NCBI GenBank assembly: GCA_021786375.1
Contig: JAJYNL010000085.1
Coordinates: forward strand, 1-63,681
DNA: 63,681 nucleotides
Direction of reading: 5' to 3'
Source: Actinomycetes bacterium
GTDB taxonomy: Bacteria; Actinomycetota; Acidimicrobiia; Acidimicrobiales; Acidimicrobiaceae
Numbering within the stretch: the stretch's first letter is position 1; the number at the start of each line of letters is the position of its first letter. The position numbers were made by a program, and so were the translations under genes. Under the pieces are notes generated by a model. It saw only the letters and a list, made by a program, of their open reading frames with translations. It was not told where the DNA came from and made no database searches. Of the stretch, positions 1-8,616 are shown one piece after another.

Positions 1-208
1 TCTTGGCGCCGATGACCATGGTGTCCTCCGACACCCGGTAGGACCCCCGCTCCTCAGCCGACTTGTTGGCATCCCGCTCTGCTACGTAGTCGACAGGGAG
101 AGCGGCATCGAAGTCGCAGGCGGCGAGGCTGTCGGAGTGGGCTGCCAAGGCGGGCACCCGGTCGTCCGGGTGGAAGCTGAGGTCGGCTCGGGAATGAACG
201 GTGGCTCT
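1..208 (-). pseudogene. Partial, probably frameshifted gene at the left edge, unknown function
   Basis: On the minus strand a frame with no stop runs from about 208 off the left edge. It reads like real protein, for example ADLSFHPDDRVPALAAHSD and DANKSAEERGSYRVSEDT. It has no convincing start: a TGA lies at 209-211 in the same frame. A different minus frame beginning at an ATG near 318 runs into the same area, so a frameshift around 190-205 would join the two. The product was not recognised. The rest of the piece lies outside the window, so a decayed gene and a sequencing error cannot be told apart. The 216 bases up to the next gene hold nothing else recognisable. Confidence 0.35.
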
Positions 209-424
209 TCAGCATGCCGCTCGAGCGCGAGCGGATCCAGACGCATCTGACCCGCCCAGAGCCGGGCGGGTGAGCCACGGTCTCCAATGTCCCCGAGGGG
301 CTGTGCCGCCGGATCCATGTGCAGGTCGTCGGCATCCGGCTGGCGGGTAGTTGGTCGAAACGCTCTTGCTCAAGGCATGCGGCCGTCGCGCCGATACCCT
401 CGAAGGTAGAAAATTGGCGAGAGT

Positions 425-1747
425 GTGATGACCAACGCGGGTTCCAGCTGGCCGGCCGCCCTGCCAAAGGGCGCAGCCGATATCATGCAGCGCATAGTCG
501 ACAATGTCCTGGATCTGGTGCCCGGCGCGGAAGGCGGAGCGCTGGCACTTCCGGTTGACGACGGGCTGGAGTTCGCCTTCTGTTCCGGTGGCTATTTTCC
601 CCAAGCCGGCTCGCTCTTGTCGCCGACGGCAAGTCTCGCCGGGCTTTCCATGCTTCAGGTTGCCACCTTGCATACCGATGACGCCCAGGCCGATCCGCGC
701 ACCGATCGGGAGATGGTCCGGACGAATGAGATGAAGTCGGTCATCTGCGTGCCGCTCAGGTATCGGAGCCAGGTGCTCGGGGTGCTGGTGGTGGGATCAA
801 CTTTGCGGCAGGCCTTTGCCGGGGAGGAGGTGTCCATCCTCAACGGCGTGGCCGAGTTCATCGCCTCGGCCGTTGAGGCCGCCACGGCCATGAGCCGGGT
901 TGTCTCGCGTTCTCCCGGGGAGCCTTTGGCCTTCGGATCCGCACAGGCGTCCAAGGTCTACGAGTACGTGGCCAACGTTGCCGATCCCACCCTCGCCTCG
1001 CGCATCGAGCTCGAGGAGCGGATCGGGAAGGTGATGGGCGAGCGCGAGTTCTCGATCGTATACCAGCCCGTGGTCGCGCTGCGCAACCACCAACTCGCCG
1101 GCCTGGAGGCGCTCGCGCGTTTCCACCCGGGCCCCTATCGTCCTCCGAATGCCTGGATCGACGATGCCCACCGGATCGGGATGGGGCACGAACTCGAACT
1201 TGTTCTCGTCGAGGTGGCGCTCGAGGCCAGCCGACTGGCCGATCCGGACCTCTTTGTCGGCGTCAATGTGAGTCCCAGCGTGATCATCGACCATCGCTTC
1301 TGCGAGATCGTGGAGCGCTTGGGGAGCGGGCGGGTGGTCGTCGAGCTGACCGAGAACGAGATCGTAGCCGAACTGGACTCGCTGATTGGCGCGCTGGCGA
1401 GGCTGCGCCGCTGCGGAGCGCGCCTTGCCCTTGATGACGTGGGGTCGGGATTCTCCACCCTGTCGCGCGTCGTGCAATTGGCGCCGGAGATCATCAAACT
1501 CGACATCGAGCTGGTGCGGGGCATCGACGTCGACCCCATCCGCCGCAGCCTCGCCTCGGCTCTCGTGACCTTTGCCAACGAGTCGGGTGCGCGCGTGGTT
1601 GCCGAGGGGATCGAGCACCAGGCCGAGCTGGAGGTGCTTAGAGAGATCGGCGTCCCCTTCGGCCAGGGCTATCTCATCGGTAGGCCCGGGCCACTCCCTG
1701 TGCACCTCGGCCAGGTCGACCTGATGGCCGAGGCCGGCGAGCGCTAG
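425..1747 (+). CDS. GAF-EAL domain c-di-GMP phosphodiesterase
   Basis: Predicted cytoplasmic signalling protein of about 440 aa. Residues about 15-150 resemble a GAF sensor domain, and about 195-432 form an EAL domain that hydrolyses c-di-GMP. The metal and catalytic motifs look intact: LEAL near residue 227, NVSPS, VELTENE, LALDDVGSGFST, IKLD, AEGIEH and GQGYLIGR. The DDFGTG loop appears as DDVGSG, which keeps both aspartates. There is no GGDEF domain and no membrane segment, so the GAF ligand probably controls a pure phosphodiesterase. The start is GTG 425 or the adjacent ATG 428. The gene stands alone; the effector is unknown. Confidence 0.9.
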   Translation: MMTNAGSSWPAALPKGAADIMQRIVDNVLDLVPGAEGGALALPVDDGLEFAFCSGGYFPQAGSLLSPTASLAGLSMLQVATLHTDDAQADPRTDREMVRTNEMKSVICVPLRYRSQVLGVLVVGSTLRQAFAGEEVSILNGVAEFIASAVEAATAMSRVVSRSPGEPLAFGSAQASKVYEYVANVADPTLASRIELEERIGKVMGEREFSIVYQPVVALRNHQLAGLEALARFHPGPYRPPNAWIDDAHRIGMGHELELVLVEVALEASRLADPDLFVGVNVSPSVIIDHRFCEIVERLGSGRVVVELTENEIVAELDSLIGALARLRRCGARLALDDVGSGFSTLSRVVQLAPEIIKLDIELVRGIDVDPIRRSLASALVTFANESGARVVAEGIEHQAELEVLREIGVPFGQGYLIGRPGPLPVHLGQVDLMAEAGER

Positions 1748-1871
1748 CGCCGACCCACAGTCGGCGATCAGGCCCGCGAGGCCGAAGACCCCCAGATCGT
1801 CCCGAGGGGACCGGCGGCTTCAGCCGTCCCGGGAACCGGCTCGGGTTCGGGCCGGATCTCCAGAATTACCG

Positions 1872-2033
1872 TTACTCGTCTCCGGAGATCTCCTCACGCG
1901 AGCGCGCGATGACGGGGAGCAAGTCGCCGGCTTCTGCCGTGGCGTCTCCCTCGGGTTCTTTCCGCCAAAGGCTGCTACGCACGAGGCCGTTCTCGGTTTC
2001 GTGATTGGAGTTCGGCAGGCGTAGTTGCGCCAT
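1872..2033 (-). CDS. Possible small protein, unknown (53 aa)
   Basis: A 53-codon minus-strand frame from ATG 2033 to TAA 1872. The third codon position is GC-rich, which fits coding sequence in this genome. The product is hydrophilic and charged (for example LWRKEPEGDATAEAGDLLPV) with no signal peptide or membrane segment. No ribosome-binding site stands out. It is the only candidate gene in the 355-base gap between the EAL gene and the lipoprotein gene. No family was recognised and it could be chance. Confidence 0.3.
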   Translation of the reverse strand: MAQLRLPNSNHETENGLVRSSLWRKEPEGDATAEAGDLLPVIARSREEISGDE

Positions 2034-2102
2034 GACGGCGTAGCCGCGCCCAGCCTCGCCGAGCCGGCACTGCCATCCGTGCCGCACCTCGTCCCCCTCA
2101 GG

Positions 2103-4148
2103 TCAGCAGGCGATCTGCGAAAGCGGCACTTGGTGTGGCACCGGTGTAGTCGCCTGCTGGGGGCCGTAGGTTACCCACCAAAGGCTGTTCGCGGCGATAC
2201 CGACCTCGGTGCTGAATGGATTGCGGGGAAGTGAAACACCGGAGGGAACCGGGCACCAGGCGCTCTTGCCTGGCGCCAATAGCAGAGCATTGGATTGGGG
2301 CTGTCCCACCTCGTACGCGAGCAGCGCACCGTTGGGGAGCAGGAGCAGCTGCCCGGCGGACACGCCCAGGCCGGTGCCTCCGCTCGTCCCCACCGCGCTG
2401 GGGGGCAGAGCCGGTAGCACCACATTGCTCCAGCTCCTACCTCCATCGGTGGAGAGTAACACCGGGTACTCGGACTGGGAGTCGATGGCGAGCAGGCGGC
2501 CGGCGCCGATGCTCGCAAGCTCGGCACTGGCGCACGCCGAGAGCGCCCCTGGCCACCCGGCCAGCTGCCAGCCCGCTCCCGGACCGGGCGAGTAGAGGAT
2601 CGCCTGGCTGGTGCCGGTCATGGCGCAGTTGCCCGGCGCGAAAGGGCCGAGCGTGGCGCACGGGCCGCTGCTCGGGCAGGCCAGGCTTCCGCTCTTCCAG
2701 CCGGCCGCGGCGCTCGTCATCTCCACGGTGTCAATGGTCGGCTGTGCGGCGCCCCCCGGGGTGCCACGGCCGGCGTAGACGGCCTCGAGCGCGCCACCCG
2801 CGAAGCGGAAGCCTCCGAAGGTGGTGGGGGAGGCTCCCTGAGGCGGGGGAACCGGTGTCCAGGTGCGTCCACCGTCGATTGTGTAGAGCGCGACGTTGTA
2901 GACCGGCGGAGCGTAGTTGCCTTGGGATACGGTGAAAGCCGCCGCAACGGCCGGGGCAACTCCCGGATTGCCGGGAAGCGGGGCGATGGCCGCGCAATTC
3001 GGGGCCGAGGAACCCATGAAGCCGTAGCCGAGTGAGGCTAGAAGGGTGGCCGCTGACTTGGTGGGGATCTGCTCGGTGCCGGATTGCCCGGTTTCGCTCA
3101 GGTAACCGCCTGTGCACCAGAAGACGGTGGCCGGGTCGGTGGGGTTTGCCGTCAGCGACCCGGGTCCGGCGAAGGTGGCCGGCCCGGGAGACAGGACACC
3201 CAGCCCTGCGAAGGTGAGTGCCTGCCCGATTTTGACGGGTGCCTGGCCGAAGAAGGCCTCGGTGCCCCCCTTGGCCAGGGTTTTGAACTCGACCTGTGAA
3301 CCTTCCGGTGCGCCCTGCATAACCTGCATCTGGAAGTCGAAGGGCTGGTCGGAGCCGATCACCGAGACCAGGGGTGCGTAGCCCTGCACCTTTATGATCT
3401 GTCCCGGCACCACCGTGGCGGGTCCGGCCGACAGCGATGCGCAGTCGGCGCCGGAGCCGCACCAGGAGAGCTTCTTCACCCCGGTCATGGTGAAGGTGGC
3501 GGAGCCCTCCGCTCCCCCAAGGCCGCAGCCTTTGGCGACCAACAGGCAGTTGACCCCGATGGTGAAGGTGGCGGCGCGGGGCGGGATGATCCGGACCGGG
3601 TTGGACTCCACCCACGGTGCGGCCGGCACGACCAGCCGGGCGGTGAAGGTGGCGGTGCCGCTCCAGTCAATCGGTACCCCTGAGTACTGCAGCCCGTTTG
3701 CGCAGCCGTCCCAGCAGAAGTTTGCGTACTGGGGGAGCGGCCGGAGCGTCTCGGCGACCGTGCCCTTGATGGTGATGGTGGTGCCCGGAGCTCCGTTCGC
3801 CGGGAAGAGGGATAGCTTTACCACTGGCCCGGAGGCCCGGGTTGTGCCCGTTGACACCCCCTTTGCCATGATGATCTGCTGCAACGAGACGTGGTAGGCG
3901 CCGGCACCCAACGCCCCGGCACGAAGGCAGGCGGTGACCTTGCCGTCCATCGCCTGGACTATCTCTCCGCTGCCGCCGGCGCATCCGGCCTCGGTGAAGG
4001 AGGTGGTCGCGGCGACCGCGATTGGCGCGGGTGAAGTGCTGGTGGTCGTGGCTGATGTGGTTGCCCCAGGGGGGGTGCCACAGGCGGCGAGCAGGAGGCC
4101 CAGGGTGCCCAGCACGGCGGCGTGGAGCGGTTTCCTCTGACCGGCCAT
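2103..4148 (-). CDS. Secreted lipoprotein with Asp-box (BNR) propeller repeats
   Basis: Protein of 681 aa. It begins with a lipoprotein signal peptide: a short basic start, a hydrophobic stretch, then lipobox LLAAC around residue 23, followed by a Thr/Ser-rich linker. Residues about 100-240 include a PGTTITIKG strand typical of Ig-like/TIG folds. The C-terminal half carries sialidase-type Asp-box motifs such as DGGRTWTPV and DGGRSWSNV, which mark beta-propeller blades. It should be anchored on the outer face of the membrane. The Asp boxes give fold, not activity, so no substrate is proposed. It is divergent from the hydrogenase maturation genes and there is no evidence that they work together. 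Confidence 0.75.
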   Translation of the reverse strand: MAGQRKPLHAAVLGTLGLLLAACGTPPGATTSATTTSTSPAPIAVAATTSFTEAGCAGGSGEIVQAMDGKVTACLRAGALGAGAYHVSLQQIIMAKGVSTGTTRASGPVVKLSLFPANGAPGTTITIKGTVAETLRPLPQYANFCWDGCANGLQYSGVPIDWSGTATFTARLVVPAAPWVESNPVRIIPPRAATFTIGVNCLLVAKGCGLGGAEGSATFTMTGVKKLSWCGSGADCASLSAGPATVVPGQIIKVQGYAPLVSVIGSDQPFDFQMQVMQGAPEGSQVEFKTLAKGGTEAFFGQAPVKIGQALTFAGLGVLSPGPATFAGPGSLTANPTDPATVFWCTGGYLSETGQSGTEQIPTKSAATLLASLGYGFMGSSAPNCAAIAPLPGNPGVAPAVAAAFTVSQGNYAPPVYNVALYTIDGGRTWTPVPPPQGASPTTFGGFRFAGGALEAVYAGRGTPGGAAQPTIDTVEMTSAAAGWKSGSLACPSSGPCATLGPFAPGNCAMTGTSQAILYSPGPGAGWQLAGWPGALSACASAELASIGAGRLLAIDSQSEYPVLLSTDGGRSWSNVVLPALPPSAVGTSGGTGLGVSAGQLLLLPNGALLAYEVGQPQSNALLLAPGKSAWCPVPSGVSLPRNPFSTEVGIAANSLWWVTYGPQQATTPVPHQVPLSQIAC

Positions 4149-4464
4149 GCATCACCTCTGGTGGTACTCGCATCGCGGTCCGCGCGCGGCGCCCCCTTGG
4201 AGCCAAGGCTCGGGAATCCGCCCACGTAGCGCTTGCATGCGGCCGGCCACCCTTGCCGTGCAGGCAGCCGGCGCGCCCGGTGTCATGATATCACCGGCAA
4301 CCTGCCTGTCTGGTTGGCCGGCGCCGTTCGAACATTTGCATCGATCGGGACTTTCGACACTGGCAACGAGGCGGAGTATTGGATACCCTTGGTCTAGCAG
4401 CGGCCCATGCCGCGGCGCGGAGCGTCATGGGCCCGCCGCACGCCGGGCGGAAAGGCAGGGGGAA
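4149..4464. promoter_or_regulatory. Divergent intergenic region, lipoprotein / hypC
   Basis: The 316 bases between two divergently transcribed genes must carry both promoters. No confident -35/-10 pair, operator or structured RNA was identified. Just before hypC there is a purine-rich ribosome-binding site (AGGCAGGGGG, about 4454-4462). Confidence 0.4.
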
Positions 4465-4734
4465 ATGTGTCTTGGAGTCCCGGGTCAGATACTTGACCTC
4501 TTTAGGGAGGGCGAGAGCCTGATGGGCACCGTCGACTTCATCGGAGTGCAGCGCAAGGTGTGCTTCGACGCTCTTCCGCAGGTCTCGGCCGGTGAGTACG
4601 TGCTGGTGCACGTAGGTTTCGGCTTGGCCAAGCTGGACGAGGAAAATGCGCTCCAGACCATAGAGCTCATGAAGGGCATGGGGTCCTATGAGGAGGAATT
4701 CGGGCCCGCTTTCGTCCAAAGGACCGGCAGCTGA
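4465..4734 (+). CDS. hypC: Hydrogenase maturation chaperone HypC (copy 1)
   Basis: Protein of 89 aa. HypC binds HypD and carries the Fe(CN)2CO precursor to the hydrogenase large subunit. The diagnostic start MCLGVPGQ is present; Cys2 becomes reactive once Met1 is removed. The HVGFGLAKLDEE stretch near residue 50 is also typical. The start at ATG 4465 is chosen because MCLG is the family N-terminus and a strong AGGCAGGGGG site precedes it; a longer upstream frame is not needed. It lies 48 bases ahead of hypF. It is closely similar to the third HypC copy (17360-17614) and much less similar to the second. Confidence 0.93.
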   Translation: MCLGVPGQILDLFREGESLMGTVDFIGVQRKVCFDALPQVSAGEYVLVHVGFGLAKLDEENALQTIELMKGMGSYEEEFGPAFVQRTGS

Positions 4735-4782
4735 GCTGCGCGCGTCCGGGATCCTAACCGAGGGGGGCGGGGTCTAGTCGGC

Positions 4783-7080
4783 ATGGCGTCTTTGGTGCGC
4801 ATTACCGGAGTGGTGCAAGGAGTCGGTTTCAGGCCGCACATCTATCGCCGGGCCACGGCGCGCGGCCTTTCCGGCTGGGTGGCCAACGACGCCTGGGGGG
4901 TTCTTCTCTATCTGGAGTCGGACCCCGAGGCCGCACGCGATGCGGTCGGATCCCTGCTCGATGAGCTCCCGCCGCTTGCAAAGGTGGATGAGGTGAGCGT
5001 CGTCGAGGTGGCCAGCCGCAAGGTGGAAGGCTTCTCGATCGCGCCCTCGGTGGGAGGGGCCACCACCACCGCGGAGATTGCCAGGGATATCGCGGTCTGT
5101 GCGGACTGCCTGTCCGAGATGCGCGACCCCGGCGATCGTCGCCACGGCTACCCCTACATAAGCTGCACCAACTGCGGCCCCCGCTACTCGGTGATGACGG
5201 CACTTCCATACGATCGCTCTAACACCACCATGGCCCCCTGGGAGCTCTGTTCCGACTGCCGGGCGGAGTACACCGACCCAAATGACCGGCGCTTCCACGC
5301 CGAGCCGATCGCCTGCCCCGCATGTGGCCCGACCTACAGGATCCACCTTCCCGGCGGGCAGGGAGCTTTCGAGCCCGGGGCCCAGGGGGCGGAGGCGATA
5401 TCGCTGGCCGCGCATTTGCTTTCCCAGGGCCGGATCGTTGCGGTCAAGGGAATCGGCGGGTACCACCTGGCCTGCGACGCCAGGAGCCCGGAGGCGGTGC
5501 GCCGCCTGCGCCAGGCCAAGTTCCGCAAGGAGAAGCCCTTCGCGCTTATGTTGCGCGACCTGTCCGCCGCGGCCCGGCTGGCCGAAGTTTCGATCGAGAA
5601 CGCCAAGCTGCTCAGCTCTCCCTCGGCTCCCATTGTCCTGCTTCCGGCCATCGTGGAGCTGCAGGGGGTGGCTCCGGAGACCGACATGGTGGGGGTGATG
5701 CTCGCCTACACCCCCTTGCACCACCTCCTCTTCGACGCGGGCGCGCCGGAGGCCTTGGTTATGACCAGCGGGAATCGCTCCTCGGAGCCGATCGCCTACC
5801 GGGACGAGGAGGCGTTGGCCCGTTTTGCGGGCATGGCCGAGGCGGTGCTGGCCGGCGAAAGGCCGATCGCTCGCCGCCTGGACGACTCCCTCTATTCTCT
5901 CGGCGGCCCGGCACCGGTGCTGCGCCGCTCCCGGGGGATGGCCCCCTCCTTTTGCGCGGAGCTCCCCACCGACGCTCCGATGCTTGGCTGTGGTGCCGAC
6001 TTGAAGGGCAGCGTGGCGCTCGGGGTCTCCGGCCGGGCGCTCGTCTCGCAGTTCCTGGGGGATCTGGAGTTCCACGAGGTTCAGCAGGCCCACCGTGAGA
6101 CCGTGCTCGATCTGGTTCGCATGTACTCCATCGACCCCGCCTCGTTGCTGTTGTGCGCCGACGCGCATCCGCGATACTTTTCACGCACCCTCGCCGAGGC
6201 GTACGCCCAGGAGTTCGGCGCCGATGAGCCGATACTGGTCCAGCACCACCGTGCGCACATCGCCTCGGTGCTCGCCGAGCGCGGGATGTGGGAGTCGCGC
6301 GTGGTTGGAGTCACCCTGGACGGGACCGGCTTTGGGGATGACGGCACCATTTGGGGCGGGGAGTTTTTCGTCGGCTCGCTGCGGCACGGGCTCGTTCGCC
6401 GATCCTGGCTGGAGCGTGCCCAACTACTGGGAGGCGAGGCGGCGGTGCGGCGTCCCATGCAGGCGCTGGCCGGCTTCGTGGCCGATGACGAGGTCTGGAA
6501 GGCGCTCAGCGAGCCCTCTTTCGGACTGGAGGATGCCGACTTCCGGGCGCTGTCGGGCCTGCGCCGCCGGCCCCTCGGAGCCGTGGCCACCACCTCGGCG
6601 GGACGGCTCTTCGATGCGGTGGCCGCCATCTGCGGCTTCACCCGAACCATGACCTACGAGGGGCAGGCGGCTATGTGGCTCGAGTCCCTCGCCCGGGCCG
6701 CCGGGCAGGGCGGCGTGGCGGATGGGTACTCGTTCTCCACTGGGACCGCGGGCATCCTGGGATACCAGGGCGTGCTGGCCGCGGCGATCGAGGATCGCCT
6801 GGCCGGCTTGCCCGTCTCTGTGATCGCAGCCCGCTTCCACACCGGCTTTGCCGAGGCCGTGGCCGGACGAGCGGTCTTGCTGGCCCGTGCCGAGGGAATC
6901 GGGGCGGTGGTGCTCTCGGGAGGCGTCTTCCAGAACCGGCTGCTCGCCGGAGAGGTGGAGCGCCTGCTCACCGAGGCCGGATTCGGGGTGTGGATGAACT
7001 CGACGCTTTCGTGCAATGACGAGAACATATCCCTTGGCCAGATCGCCTTCGGCGCGATGGCCGGACGGGGTAGGGGCTGA
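4783..7080 (+). CDS. hypF: Carbamoyltransferase HypF
   Basis: HypF (765 aa) makes thiocarbamate on HypE from carbamoyl phosphate and ATP, the source of the cyanide ligands of the [NiFe] site. Domains appear in the usual order. Acylphosphatase-like about 5-90 (ITGVVQGVGFRPHIYRR); two Cys-rich zinc fingers about 105-190 (CADCLSEM..., CTNCGPRY, CSDCRAEY, CPACGPTY); YrdC-like nucleotide-binding about 205-390; Kae1-like carbamoyltransferase about 400-760 with metal-binding HHRAH and VTLDGTGFGDDG. Length is normal. It lies between two hypC genes, 5 bases before the second, and forms a short operon with them apart from the structural genes. Confidence 0.96.
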   Translation: MASLVRITGVVQGVGFRPHIYRRATARGLSGWVANDAWGVLLYLESDPEAARDAVGSLLDELPPLAKVDEVSVVEVASRKVEGFSIAPSVGGATTTAEIARDIAVCADCLSEMRDPGDRRHGYPYISCTNCGPRYSVMTALPYDRSNTTMAPWELCSDCRAEYTDPNDRRFHAEPIACPACGPTYRIHLPGGQGAFEPGAQGAEAISLAAHLLSQGRIVAVKGIGGYHLACDARSPEAVRRLRQAKFRKEKPFALMLRDLSAAARLAEVSIENAKLLSSPSAPIVLLPAIVELQGVAPETDMVGVMLAYTPLHHLLFDAGAPEALVMTSGNRSSEPIAYRDEEALARFAGMAEAVLAGERPIARRLDDSLYSLGGPAPVLRRSRGMAPSFCAELPTDAPMLGCGADLKGSVALGVSGRALVSQFLGDLEFHEVQQAHRETVLDLVRMYSIDPASLLLCADAHPRYFSRTLAEAYAQEFGADEPILVQHHRAHIASVLAERGMWESRVVGVTLDGTGFGDDGTIWGGEFFVGSLRHGLVRRSWLERAQLLGGEAAVRRPMQALAGFVADDEVWKALSEPSFGLEDADFRALSGLRRRPLGAVATTSAGRLFDAVAAICGFTRTMTYEGQAAMWLESLARAAGQGGVADGYSFSTGTAGILGYQGVLAAAIEDRLAGLPVSVIAARFHTGFAEAVAGRAVLLARAEGIGAVVLSGGVFQNRLLAGEVERLLTEAGFGVWMNSTLSCNDENISLGQIAFGAMAGRGRG

Positions 7081-7085
7081 GACGC

Positions 7086-7379
7086 ATGTGCCTTGGGATA
7101 CCCGCCCAGGTTATGGGGCTCGAGCTCATGGAGGAGGGCTTTGCCGAGGTGGAGGTGGCCGAGATCCGGCGCCAGGTCCACCTGGGGATGCTCGCCGGCG
7201 AGGAGATTGCGCTGGGAGACTGGCTGCTCGTGCACGTCGGCTTCGCCATCGCCAAGCTCGACGAAGAGGCTGCGCGCAGGCAGCTTCTGTTCCAAAGCCG
7301 CTACGGGGAGGTGTACCTCGAGGAGCTGGCCGCGTTGCGGACGGCTGAGGTGGAGGCAGCTCCCGAGCCAGGTGGCTAG
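7086..7379 (+). CDS. hypC: HypC-family maturation chaperone (copy 2, divergent)
   Basis: Protein of 97 aa with the HypC start MCLGIPAQ and a LLVHVGFAIAKLDEEAA core. The middle and C-terminus differ from the other two copies: the section between MCLG and the HVGF core is rewritten (EVEVAEIRRQVHLGMLAGEE) and the tail is longer. It starts 5 bases after hypF and is surely co-transcribed with it. Its stop codon overlaps the stop of the convergent AraC gene. It may be specialised for another partner within the same maturation cycle, which is inference. Confidence 0.9.
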   Translation: MCLGIPAQVMGLELMEEGFAEVEVAEIRRQVHLGMLAGEEIALGDWLLVHVGFAIAKLDEEAARRQLLFQSRYGEVYLEELAALRTAEVEAAPEPGG

Positions 7380-8449
7380 TTGGCGCGTGCCAGCGTATCC
7401 GATGGGTTCTCTCCGAAGCGCCTCCTGTAAGCCGCGGCGAACCGGCCCATATGAGTGAAGCCCCACGATCTGGCCACCTCGGCTATGGAGTAGATGGAAG
7501 GCGCGATTCGGCTGGAGCCATCGCGAAGTTCATCGTGCACGCGCCGCAGGCGTTGATCGCGCACGTAGACGACGGCGGAGGTTCCCAGCTCGCTGGCGAA
7601 AGCCGCTTGGAGCGTCCGCGGGCTGCAGCCTGCCGCGGCGGCTATGTCCGCGATCTGGATCTCTTCCGCGAGGTGAGCGTCGATGTAATCCACCGCTCGC
7701 CTAAGAGTGCGGGACGCCGCTGTGCGCCCTGGGCTCCGCAGCGCCGCCGAGTAGTTGGATTGCTGGACAAGGAGCAAGGTAGCGGCAATGTAGTCCTCAA
7801 GCGAAGTGAGGCCGGTTTCCATCTGCGACAATGGAGTTGGATGGGCGATCTCCTCGTGAAGCAGCTGGATTGCAGAGAGCCAGCGCATGGAAGTCGGGGA
7901 AAATTGGGCCAAGGTGGACTCGAAGCGTATCTCCGAGGTGAGTGAGCGTCCGAGCATGCGTGAGAGCTGACGTTCGAGGAGTGCCCGTTTTATGCACACG
8001 AACAGGTGTGGCGAGTCGGCTTCGAAACGGAACTTGAGAGGCGCGCCCGGCCGGGCTATGAAGGCTCGGGCTGTGGAGGAGGATACCAATTCCCCATCGA
8101 ATTCGAAGTGTCCGGCTCCATTGGTGGGCATGAATACGATGAAGCGGTCCGGGGGAAGAGCGCGGCAGGTCACCTCCACCGATACGCGGTAATCGAGGTA
8201 GCCGAAGGTGATATCGCGGAGTTGTGCCGCGTGAAGGGTTGCCATGAAGTCGGAGGTGTCGCGTGCGTGCACCGCCAGGCGGTGGCTGCCGAAGATTTCC
8301 TCCGCGCCGCGCTCGGCGTCCCGGATGATCCTCGAGGTGAACGCCTCGTAGCGCTCGAGCGCGGGTGGAATGCCGCGCGAGCGCCCGCGCTGAGGAACGC
8401 TTGCGTCGGTCCGAGTGGCGTCGAGGAGGTGCAACCGCGGTATCGCCAT
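7376..8449 (-). CDS. AraC-family transcriptional regulator
   Basis: Regulator of 357 aa. The N-terminal two thirds fit the AraC_binding_2-type sensor domain (for example HARDTSDFMATLHAAQLRD and FIVFMPTNGAGHFEFDGE). The C-terminal ~105 residues are the double helix-turn-helix AraC domain: AVDYIDAHLAEEIQIADIAA, CSPRTLQAAF, then SIAEVARSWGFTHMGRFAAA and YRRRFGENPSD. It is divergent from the hydrogenase operon and convergent with hypC copy 2. Near-identical repeats upstream of the operon are candidate binding sites, so it is the obvious local regulator. The ligand cannot be read from sequence. Confidence 0.9.
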   Translation of the reverse strand: MAIPRLHLLDATRTDASVPQRGRSRGIPPALERYEAFTSRIIRDAERGAEEIFGSHRLAVHARDTSDFMATLHAAQLRDITFGYLDYRVSVEVTCRALPPDRFIVFMPTNGAGHFEFDGELVSSSTARAFIARPGAPLKFRFEADSPHLFVCIKRALLERQLSRMLGRSLTSEIRFESTLAQFSPTSMRWLSAIQLLHEEIAHPTPLSQMETGLTSLEDYIAATLLLVQQSNYSAALRSPGRTAASRTLRRAVDYIDAHLAEEIQIADIAAAAGCSPRTLQAAFASELGTSAVVYVRDQRLRRVHDELRDGSSRIAPSIYSIAEVARSWGFTHMGRFAAAYRRRFGENPSDTLARAN

Positions 8450-8616
8450 TCACCCAGTGTTGCGCAAAATGGATATCCGAAGCGCTATCCGTCCAGCTTT
8501 GCTTGCGTTTATTGCGTGAAAGGGCTAGAAAGTGCGCCAATTGGATAGATGCGGCCTTGTGGTGCCCTTCGCAGCGGGCGTACCATGCGCAAAACGCTCT
8601 GACCAAGGGGGGTGCG
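8450..8616. promoter_or_regulatory. Hydrogenase operon control region with direct repeats
   Basis: The divergent gap between the AraC gene and the first gene of the hydrogenase operon. TGCGCAAAATGGATAT at 8461-8476 recurs as TGCGCCAATTGGATAG at 8533-8548, matching at 13 of 16 positions. A shorter relative, TGCGCAAAACG, lies at 8586-8596. The starts are 72 and 53 bases apart, roughly 7 and 5 helical turns, so all copies could face the same side of the DNA. This is typical of AraC-type direct-repeat operators. No confident -10/-35 pair was assigned. Confidence 0.5.

Noticed and set aside
1748-1871. tRNA-like GGTTCGGGCC string after the EAL gene
   Set aside because: The T-loop-like string lacks the GTTCGANTC core and no acceptor or anticodon stem could be drawn.
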